Shown one piece after another: positions 1-6,056 of a stretch of DNA of 6,102 nt. The notes below the pieces were generated by a model that ran no database searches, had not been told where the DNA came from, and saw only the letters and a program-made list of their open reading frames with translations. Origin of the DNA: Candidatus Paceibacter sp. (GTDB lineage Bacteria; Patescibacteriota; Minisyncoccia; Phycocordibacterales; JABAAK01); the NCBI GenBank assembly GCA_014238775.1, contig JABAAK010000107.1, positions 1 to 6,102 on the forward strand. The letters run 5' to 3'. Every line of letters begins with the position of its first letter. The stretch's first letter is position 1. Position numbers and translations under genes: made by a program.

Positions 1-2
1 TA

Positions 3-3000
3 AATTTTAATACACAACTTACTCTTATGAATGGATTCCCTTTTGATACTAGTGATGATTCTGTTGATGAAATAATGAATAGATTTGGATTCGTACATAA
101 AGGACACGCATACGCAAAAAACGAATTGTCTACAACATTGGATAAAATAATCTTATACCCTGACAATATGCACGGTGTCGCCGCATACTTTAAGGGTGAT
201 TCACCTGCTATTGCAATGAACCGCGGTTATATTTCAGACGAGTTTACTATATTGCATGAATATGGTCACCATGTTTTTAATTCCATATATGGTAATAATG
301 CCAATTACAAATGTCCCATACCGCATTATATATACAAATCATATAATTTGGGATGTGCATACCATGAAGGCTGGGCTGATGCATTTCCATTTATTGTTAA
401 TAACGTACCTCGTATGCAACAATTAGGCGACGAAATCAATATTGAATCCCGTACTTTTGTTAAAAATGCTGATACAATAGTTCGTCATCAAATTAATTTT
501 GAAGGCGGATATGAAGTGGAAGGTAATTTTGCAGCGTTATTGTATGACATACACGATACTAGAAATGATGCATTATATGACAATAATGACTATTTTAACG
601 ATAAACTGGTAGACATGTGGAACCTAATAAAAAACACAAAACCCACAGATCATAAAGACATGGCCAACATTTGGAATGGGGATATATCGTATGGGGGTTA
701 TGGATCAACAAATACTAAACTTGACGCCATAATGAAACTAAACGATATCATTAGTAGAAGCCCAAATAGAAATGATGCTAGCATACCGCATTTTTATCAG
801 CGAATGAACGATCTATCAAAATGGACAACATTTCCACAATATGCGTGGATTACAGTGGATAGTTTTGCCCAATCCATTGGCCCCATATGTTATGATTCAC
901 AATGTAACATTACATTAACAGATGCCATTGACCTGTCACAATACGAAAATTTGAAGCTAAGTTTCCGATACATTGATTACCATTTTCCATCATTCTCAAC
1001 ATACCCGAACAGTTTAACTGTCAGTACAACCTCTGACGGAACAACTTGGACTGACACACGTCACATATTTGGTAGATCTGTATGGACTGAATGGAATTAC
1101 AACATACCCGACTCACATTTGACAGAAAATTTTAAAATAAGATTTACCTTTGATGAACGTTCATCCAATATTATCCACATAGCAAGCATAGCAGATATTG
1201 CAATATCTGATCAGACTTTTCCAAGTAGAGGATCTGGCGGTAACGGTGGGGGATCTGGCGATAGTGGGGGAGGATCTGGGGGAATTGATACCACGGAACC
1301 TACAATTACCATAAACACTCCTACCTCAAACCAAATCATCACATCCGATTCTGTAACAGTATCTGGTTCCGCTAGCGACACATCTGGAATTAAAAACATT
1401 ACAATCATTCCGCCTACTGGAATCTCTGTAACTGTTACTGGCTCTACTTTCAGTTATACGTTTACTGGACTCTCTAGTGGTTCTCAAACTTTTATGATAA
1501 ACGCATGGGATAATGCACTCAATCTGGCAACAGATTCTGTCACGGTTACCATAGAGCCGCCTCCCGCCTCAGACACCACGCCACCCACTATTGACATACG
1601 CAGACCAAATGACGGCGATATATTCACAACAGATTCTGTAGAATTTAGAGGACACATATTTGAAGGAGACGAATCTGGCATTTTCAATATTCGAATTACA
1701 CTAGACAACGCACCGTTGTCAGATCCGATTGATTATAGAATAAAGGGTTATAACGCAAATCCCAGATCTGTTCTAACCGACATACCCCGTGGAAATCACA
1801 CCATTACATTTTATGCAGAAAATGGCGATGGTTATGCAAACAGTGATAGCGTTTACATTATAATTGACACTCCAGTCCCAAAAAGAATAGATTCATTTTT
1901 TGATGATGCGCAAACCGACATGTCAAAATGGATTTTAGGAGCTAATAATGATAATGAAATATACTGGAAAATAAAATCCCCATACATTACAGTACCGAAT
2001 TCAACATCTGCAAACAGTGTATTTGGATCTTCAAACTGTGATACTACATGTACCATGAAAATGGTGAACTATATAGACATGACACAAATGTCGTCTCCAA
2101 ATCTTGGTTTTCTTAGATTTGTAGATACCCCATGGTTAGGAACAATTCCATCGGAAGGAATAATATCATACGTATCGATCAATAATGGGAATACTTGGAC
2201 TTTGCTTGAAAACTTTACAAACGGCACTTTAAAAGATGACGGACTTTGGCATAAAGAAGAATATGATTTAAGCGCATATTCGTCAGCCACTCAATTCAAA
2301 CTGCGATTTGATGGAATATCTAGCTCGCCTAGTGAATATATGGAACTAGACGACATAAAAATTTACGACAAGGATACAATTACCATATATGAAACATCTG
2401 ATTTAACCATAACTTCTGACAACCCCAACCCCTCATACGCCAAAGCAGGGGACATCATTACAGTCACACTGTGGACAAATGATATCATTACAAACTCTTA
2501 CATGCAGATGCTAAACCGTACCATAGTGCCTACTATATACAACAATACCCTAGTAGCAAATCTTACCATACATGACAGTGACGCAAACGGCAATCCTGCA
2601 TTTGACATTATACTCGTAGGAATAAACGACAATCAAACAGTCTCCGAACTAAATCTGACAGGTTCCAACATCTTTATCGATACAATCAAACCAAACCTGA
2701 CCCTAAATGGCACACCCATAATACATACAGAATTAGGACACGATTACATTGATCCTGGAACAACTTTACATGATAATGATCCTGCATACAATGGTACCGT
2801 CATTTCAAATGCCACGGCACTAAACACCTCTGCTCTGGGAACATACCTTGTAGAATATTCTGCACCAGCAGACTTTGCCGGCAACAAGCCTGAAAACGTG
2901 ACTCGCGCGATAATAGTATCCGATATGTCTGCAGCATACCTGACAAACCTGACAATATACAGCGACAATTCCAACACGGCAAGGGCAAAAGCAGGCGATA

Positions 3001-5255
3001 CTATACAAATTACGCTTGTATATAACAAAACGATTGAAAATATAACATCGCTGATTTTAGGCAGATCCGCAGACTTTGGCATATCCGACAACATTGTAAC
3101 CGCGACCACAACGGTTTTGGCAAAAGATTCGGGCAATGCCACGTTTGTAATATCCGCATCCGATGAGTCTGGCAACATACTTACTGTAACACATGATGAT
3201 CTAAATTCCACAAACGTCCTAATTGACAATATTGCTCCAATTTTGACGTTAAATGGTCCGGCATTGGTCGAACTACAGCTAGGCGAGATGTATGATGATC
3301 CTGGAGCTATTGCATCCGATGCAGATCCCTTGTACAACCCCACAGTTTTGTCAAACTATACAAATGTAAACACCTCGCAGAATGGAACATATTTCATAGA
3401 ATATACTGCAAACACAGATCCTGCCGGTAATGAGCCTAAGAGTATTATGAGAAACATAACCGTACACTGGACAAATCTCATACCGGCCATAGACAATCCC
3501 ATAGCGGTTGGCACGTATCGTTATATATCATGGCCATATGATCCTGTATACAATATTGAAACTATAAACATTGGCTCAAATGCATACGCCATAACGGTAA
3601 ATTGGTACTCAAATTATGTCAACATTATTGACATTACAAATGTAAACAATCCTACACTTGTCAGTACAATGACTGACGAATATGACAATTTTATAATGCT
3701 TTCAGGTCCGCGCAACGTGCATACGGTGGAAATAGATTCAAGTATATTTGCGTTGATAACTGCTAGAAATGATGATGGTATGCAGATTGTAAACATTACG
3801 GATCCTGCAAACCCCATAGCAGTGTCATCCATAACGGACAGTACAAGTACAAATCCTACGCCATTTGAAGCACTAAATGATGCATTTGACGTGGACACTG
3901 TAATTATTGGAACAGACACTTTTGCAATAATTGCTAGTGAATACGACGGTATGCAGATTGTAAACATTACGGATCCTGCAACACCAGTTCACATTTCTGC
4001 AATTATTGGAGAAAAATTTTATCATGTGGATACTGTAACTATAGGCACGGATACTTTTGCAATGATGTTGGCAAATAATCACAATATTGGTCTTAAAATA
4101 ATAAACATTACAGATCCTGTAAATCCGAGTGTAATTAATTCCATACGTAATAATTATTATAACGGACCGTACATAATATACGAATTTAACACAAACGACA
4201 TAATAACTACAGATTCTGGAGTTTATTCTGTAATATCTTCCTCATATGCAGACAAGGTATTCATACTAGACATCACAGATCCTATGACAACCTCCGTCAT
4301 CGCGACTTTAAAAGACAGCACTGCATCAAATCCTAGTAATTTTACATCTTTGAATGCCCCAAAAGGGGTGGACATTATAAAAATTGGACAATCCGCATAT
4401 GCACTAGTGGCAAGTTCTGGCGATAGGGGAATACAGATCATAAACATCACAGATCCGGCAAATCCTACGGCAACATCTACTGTAAGGGACAATGTTGACA
4501 ATGTTACTTCTACGTATCTTGCAACAAGTGTTTCCGCAATCGAGATAAATTCCAACGTATATTCCGTAATAGGCAGTCGCCGGGAGGGAATTCAAATAAT
4601 GGATCTAGGTCCATCCGGAATCATGTCTGCAAATGCCCCGCCAAGAACAAATAATGCAATATCTGAAACGTTGGACGATGCTCTAGATACTAAAAGCGTG
4701 TTTGGAGTTTACCCGACATCTATGCCTGATCTGACTATCACATCCTCCAACCATGCAGTAGAATATGCATCTGTAAACGACATGCTAACCGTACAATGGA
4801 TTATGAACACAAGCATTGTGGATGCATCTGCGACCATAATGGGCAGAACAGCAGACGTGGTTTTCTCGAATAATGTCATGCAAGCAAGCACTATAATACA
4901 TAAAGACGATACAGGGTTTGCATTCTTTGCTCTCACTGTGATGGATTCTGATGACAACATCCTCTCTGCAACCGAATCAGATCTGAACTCTACAAATATC
5001 ATCATAGATACAGAACCTCCAAGAATTCAACTAGAAGGCAATCCAACTATAAGAATACAGACAGGTTTTGATTATGTTGATGCCGGAGCGGTTTTATACG
5101 AGAATGATCCTATGTATGATGGAATCATATACAGTAACGCTAGTGCCGTAAATACTTTAAAGCCTGGAACGTATGCAGTAGAATACATTGCATCACCTGA
5201 TGCAGCAGGTAACGTACCTACAAGTAAAATCCGAACCGTTATCGTACATGATTAA
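3..5255 (+). CDS. Giant secreted multidomain metallopeptidase / surface protein, 5'-partial
   Basis: The frame is open to the left edge (first internal Met at 27), so the start and any signal peptide are outside the window. Residues are numbered from that Met. A zinc peptidase domain (about 1-250) has HEYGH at 77-81 and HEGWAD at 113-118, giving a gluzincin-like HExxH plus Glu114; the order resembles fungalysin-type EGW(S/A)D, but the exact family is uncertain. Then follow a beta-sandwich (about 255-400), a Gly-Ser linker (402-419), two Ig-like domains (420-510, 519-615), a second beta-sandwich (622-785), Ig+DUF5011-like units (791-966, 971-1147), a seven-blade LVIVD-type propeller (about 1149-1530), a linker, and a third Ig+DUF5011-like unit (1567-1742). 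All six cysteines fall in three close pairs (96/110, 288/293, 671/675), suggesting disulfides. Sequons are dense. No C-terminal membrane segment or sorting signal is visible. Likely role: extracellular proteolysis combined with surface or polymer binding (inferred). Confidence 0.88.
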   Translation, partial: NFNTQLTLMNGFPFDTSDDSVDEIMNRFGFVHKGHAYAKNELSTTLDKIILYPDNMHGVAAYFKGDSPAIAMNRGYISDEFTILHEYGHHVFNSIYGNNANYKCPIPHYIYKSYNLGCAYHEGWADAFPFIVNNVPRMQQLGDEINIESRTFVKNADTIVRHQINFEGGYEVEGNFAALLYDIHDTRNDALYDNNDYFNDKLVDMWNLIKNTKPTDHKDMANIWNGDISYGGYGSTNTKLDAIMKLNDIISRSPNRNDASIPHFYQRMNDLSKWTTFPQYAWITVDSFAQSIGPICYDSQCNITLTDAIDLSQYENLKLSFRYIDYHFPSFSTYPNSLTVSTTSDGTTWTDTRHIFGRSVWTEWNYNIPDSHLTENFKIRFTFDERSSNIIHIASIADIAISDQTFPSRGSGGNGGGSGDSGGGSGGIDTTEPTITINTPTSNQIITSDSVTVSGSASDTSGIKNITIIPPTGISVTVTGSTFSYTFTGLSSGSQTFMINAWDNALNLATDSVTVTIEPPPASDTTPPTIDIRRPNDGDIFTTDSVEFRGHIFEGDESGIFNIRITLDNAPLSDPIDYRIKGYNANPRSVLTDIPRGNHTITFYAENGDGYANSDSVYIIIDTPVPKRIDSFFDDAQTDMSKWILGANNDNEIYWKIKSPYITVPNSTSANSVFGSSNCDTTCTMKMVNYIDMTQMSSPNLGFLRFVDTPWLGTIPSEGIISYVSINNGNTWTLLENFTNGTLKDDGLWHKEEYDLSAYSSATQFKLRFDGISSSPSEYMELDDIKIYDKDTITIYETSDLTITSDNPNPSYAKAGDIITVTLWTNDIITNSYMQMLNRTIVPTIYNNTLVANLTIHDSDANGNPAFDIILVGINDNQTVSELNLTGSNIFIDTIKPNLTLNGTPIIHTELGHDYIDPGTTLHDNDPAYNGTVISNATALNTSALGTYLVEYSAPADFAGNKPENVTRAIIVSDMSAAYLTNLTIYSDNSNTARAKAGDTIQITLVYNKTIENITSLILGRSADFGISDNIVTATTTVLAKDSGNATFVISASDESGNILTVTHDDLNSTNVLIDNIAPILTLNGPALVELQLGEMYDDPGAIASDADPLYNPTVLSNYTNVNTSQNGTYFIEYTANTDPAGNEPKSIMRNITVHWTNLIPAIDNPIAVGTYRYISWPYDPVYNIETINIGSNAYAITVNWYSNYVNIIDITNVNNPTLVSTMTDEYDNFIMLSGPRNVHTVEIDSSIFALITARNDDGMQIVNITDPANPIAVSSITDSTSTNPTPFEALNDAFDVDTVIIGTDTFAIIASEYDGMQIVNITDPATPVHISAIIGEKFYHVDTVTIGTDTFAMMLANNHNIGLKIINITDPVNPSVINSIRNNYYNGPYIIYEFNTNDIITTDSGVYSVISSSYADKVFILDITDPMTTSVIATLKDSTASNPSNFTSLNAPKGVDIIKIGQSAYALVASSGDRGIQIINITDPANPTATSTVRDNVDNVTSTYLATSVSAIEINSNVYSVIGSRREGIQIMDLGPSGIMSANAPPRTNNAISETLDDALDTKSVFGVYPTSMPDLTITSSNHAVEYASVNDMLTVQWIMNTSIVDASATIMGRTADVVFSNNVMQASTIIHKDDTGFAFFALTVMDSDDNILSATESDLNSTNIIIDTEPPRIQLEGNPTIRIQTGFDYVDAGAVLYENDPMYDGIIYSNASAVNTLKPGTYAVEYIASPDAAGNVPTSKIRTVIVHD
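1230..1283 (+). repeat. 21-bp tandem repeat encoding a Gly-Ser linker
   Basis: Three units start at 1230, 1251 and 1272, each opening with GGATCTGG; the first two continue with CG and the third is truncated at about 12 bp. Each full unit encodes a heptad of the form GSGxxGG. The stretch is G-rich in an otherwise AT-rich gene. It joins the protease/beta-sandwich half to the Ig/propeller half and probably acts as a flexible hinge. Unit number could vary between strains by slippage, in 7-residue steps. Confidence 0.85.
2397..2924 (+). repeat. Surface module 1: Ig-like plus DUF5011-like pair
   Basis: Residues 791-966 of the giant protein. The first half begins SDLTITSDN and contains AKAGDIITVTL; the second half begins at D885 with TIKPNLTLNG, carries a DNDPAYNG turn and ends with GTYLVEYSAPADFAGN. 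The same order recurs at 2937-3470 and 4725-5252. The module alone holds eleven N-x-S/T sequons in 176 residues, consistent with a glycosylated archaeal surface protein. The family names are assigned by pattern, not by profile search. Confidence 0.7.
2937..3470 (+). repeat. Surface module 2: Ig-like plus DUF5011-like pair
   Basis: Residues 971-1148. It opens with LTNLTIYSDN and ARAKAGDTIQITL, passes through GRSADFGISDN, and enters the DUF5011-like half at D1067 (NIAPILTLNG). The acidic turn reads DADPLYNP where module 1 has DNDPAYNG. It ends just before the propeller, so the propeller separates this copy from the third. Confidence 0.7.
3618..4610 (+). repeat. Seven LVIVD-type repeats forming a probable seven-blade beta-propeller
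   Basis: The (V/I)xI(I/V)(N/D)ITDPxxP strand-turn motif starts at residues 1198 (VNIIDIT), 1252 and 1309 (both MQIVNITDP), 1356 (LKIINITDP), 1411 (VFILDITDP), 1469 (IQIINITDP) and, degenerately, 1522 (IQIMDLGP). Spacing is 47-58 residues, the length of one blade. Each motif is preceded by a partner half of the type V-x-T-V-x-I-G-T-D-T-F-A-I-I-A. Seven units fit a closed seven-blade propeller. LVIVD repeats occur in extracellular and surface proteins; their ligand is generally unknown. In blades 2, 3, 4 and 6 the Asn of NIT is also a potential glycosylation site. Confidence 0.75.
3777..3981 (+). repeat. 34-bp identical direct repeat between propeller blades 2 and 3
   Basis: Positions 3777-3810 and 3948-3981 are identical. 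They begin GGTATGCAGATTG, end GATCCTGCAA, and are offset by exactly 171 bp (57 codons). They encode GMQIVNITDPA. Other blades encode nearly the same peptide with different codons, so this pair indicates a recent duplication or gene conversion of one blade. Confidence 0.85.
4725..5252 (+). repeat. Surface module 3: C-terminal Ig-like plus DUF5011-like pair
   Basis: Residues 1567-1742. It opens PDLTITSSN, contains GRTADVVFSNN aligned to the GRSADFGISDN of module 2, and enters its DUF5011-like half at D1661 (TEPPRIQLEG). The acidic turn is ENDPMYDG. The AKAGD motif is eroded to ASVND, so this is the most diverged copy. The protein stops directly after the last strand, leaving no anchor. Confidence 0.7.
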
Positions 5256-5389
5256 TGGTATTGTATACAGTTTGGAGGATTTACTCTTGAAATGTGCCAA
5301 CATTGTTCATCTTTGATCAATTACGTACAAACTTCCAAATTGTACAGTTATAATTATTCTATTTTGTAATATGATTATCTATGAAAATT
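5256..5389. other. Convergent intergenic region with inverted repeat and T-rich tract
   Basis: This lies between the stop of the giant gene and the stop of the small reverse-strand gene. It holds an inverted repeat (separate entry) and a T-rich tract at about 5351-5368, which could terminate transcription in an archaeon. A 25-codon forward frame, 5292-5369, begins MCQHCSSLINYV and has a CxxC motif. A GGAGG at 5274-5278 sits 13 nt before its ATG, longer than ideal. I do not call it a gene, but it is the only candidate here. Confidence 0.45.
5264..5346. repeat. Imperfect inverted repeat downstream of the giant gene
   Basis: The left arm 5264-5278 (TATACAGTTTGGAGG) matches the reverse complement of 5332-5346 at 12 of 15 positions. 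Two of the three mismatches would be G-U pairs in forward-strand RNA, so a 13-pair stem from 5266-5278 to 5332-5344 can form around a 53-nt loop. A second, smaller hairpin GTACAA/TTGTAC (5325-5330 with 5340-5345) competes for the right arm. It may protect or end the mRNA of the giant gene; that role is inferred. Confidence 0.5.
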
Positions 5390-5599
5390 TTATTTGAGCT
5401 TTGATACATTATCATTTATTTTTATTCTTCTTTTGTCCAGATATGCGACACTCTCTTTTTTATCTAGAAATTTTGTACACGACAAGAGACTGTCAATGTA
5501 CCGTTTTGTCTGCCGGTCATACGTTTTGTCTAGTTCATTAGCAGCCTTTATCACATTATCTACATTCACGTTCTTTAGATCATCCTTGCGACCTAGCAA
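5390..5599 (-). CDS. Small Lys/Asp-rich helical protein, unknown function, probably frameshifted near its start
   Basis: I do not recognise this family. The open frame gives 69 residues from a TTG at 5599, with no better in-frame start before the upstream stop at 5633-5635. It is strongly charged and predicted helical (LGRKDDLKNVNVDNVIKAANEL, then ELDKTYDRQTKRYIDSLL), with one Cys, no signal peptide and no membrane segment. Just upstream an ATG at 5640 reads MLDFF in another frame. Adding one T to the six-T run (5627-5632) gives MLDFFRLFGGKKQF running straight into this frame, about 83 residues. FGGKK is a common short N-terminal pattern, so I think the ancestral start was 5640. It is convergent with the giant gene. 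Composition and lack of stops favour a real or recently broken gene over a shadow. Confidence 0.5.
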   Translation of the reverse strand: MLGRKDDLKNVNVDNVIKAANELDKTYDRQTKRYIDSLLSCTKFLDKKESVAYLDKRRIKINDNVSKLK

Positions 5600-5638
5600 A
5601 AACTGCTTTTTCCCACCAAAAAGACGAAAAAATCAAGC

Positions 5639-5884
5639 ATGATGGCAAATCCGGACATAAAGCGCTGGTATGAAAACATGGCATGTGGAAGCCGAACAGC
5701 TTGGAGTAATACTAGAGGCAATTCAAAACTTGAATGCCGGTAAAATGCTCCTAACCAGTGCATAGCAGAATCGGCTCAGGCCGAGGTCTTAATACAACAA
5801 GGATGGAAATTTGCAGGCGTGCTGCCAAACGGCAAAGTCGTGCTTGAAGGAAAACAGCGATCAGGCGATCTCGCAATAGATTGA
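5639..5884 (+). pseudogene. Tyrosine recombinase (integrase) remnant, core deleted and frameshifted
   Basis: The ATG at 5642 reads MANPDIKRWYENMACGSRTA, which resembles the start of the N-terminal domain of thaumarchaeal tyrosine recombinases (NPDIKRWYxNxARGS). That frame stops at 5741. From about 5670 the next frame reads EAEQLGVILEAIQNLNAGK and stops at 5763. Adding one A to the AAAA at 5742-5745 continues it as NAPNQCIAESAQAEVLIQQG, WKFAGVLPNGKVVLE and on to TGA 5882-5884. The AExLIxxGWxF-LPNGK pattern resembles the tail that follows the catalytic domain of archaeal integrases. The R-HxxR-Y catalytic core is absent, so the two ends appear joined by an internal deletion of several hundred bases. 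Its ATG overlaps the reverse-strand ATG at 5640, leaving little room for promoters. The identification is from memory of the family, not a search; the second part could be a separate small gene. Confidence 0.5.
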
Positions 5885-5923
5885 CGATACTCATCTAGTA
5901 CTCGAGCTAATAATGGAGCGGGT

Positions 5924-5945
5924 CTAGAACCATTAATGGTTCTAG
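5924..5945. repeat. Perfect 22-bp palindrome
   Basis: The arm CTAGAACCATT is followed immediately by its exact reverse complement AATGGTTCTAG, with no spacer. Outside a T/T mismatch, GG 5921-5922 can also pair with CC 5947-5948. It lies 39 bp beyond the integrase remnant. A spacerless palindrome fits a dimeric protein-binding site or recombination site better than an RNA hairpin terminator, but nothing shows which. Confidence 0.75.
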
Positions 5946-5970
5946 TCCGTTTATCATCATAATTCTATTG

Positions 5971-6056
5971 TAAAGCCGATCACAAACGATAGAAGGCTAT
6001 TGGGAAGCCTACTAATACCCTATATTTTTTATTTATATTGGATTGTTTGTGGTTTA
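5971..6056. repeat. Imperfect inverted repeat able to fold as a long stem
   Basis: CACAAACGAT (5981-5990) pairs over its full length with ATTGTTTGTG (6042-6051), with one G-U pair. After a GCCGA bulge, TAAA (5971-5974) pairs with TTTA (6053-6056). Inside is a small AGGCT/AGCCT hairpin (5994-5998 with 6006-6010). The whole is about 86 nt. It could be an ncRNA, a processed terminus or a very small inverted-repeat element; no coding frame crosses it. Confidence 0.4.

Noticed and set aside
2744..3343. 199-codon reverse-strand frame inside the giant gene
   Set aside because: It is antisense to repetitive Ig/DUF5011-like coding sequence, whose in-frame protein shows clear conserved motifs. The reverse product has no recognisable domain.
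3618..4610. Regular spaced repeats as a CRISPR array
   Set aside because: The repeats are coding blades in one frame with 141-174 bp spacing and diverged sequence, not identical direct repeats with unique short spacers.
5274..5316. Nine-codon frame from TTG 5287 with better spacing to GGAGG
   Set aside because: Too short, and no supporting feature beyond the spacing.
5394..5642. 82-codon forward frame opposite the small reverse-strand gene
   Set aside because: Its product is Phe/Ser/Leu-rich, as expected from reading a Lys/Asp-rich helical gene backwards. The reverse frame is the more protein-like.
5883..5959. Possible tRNA: T-arm-like AATGG/CCGTT with a TTCTAGT loop, and an acceptor-like stem pairing 6 of 7 at the right distance
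   Set aside because: No 5-bp anticodon stem with a 7-nt loop can be placed, the D-loop lacks GG, and T-loop position 57 is not a purine. Probably a by-product of the palindrome.
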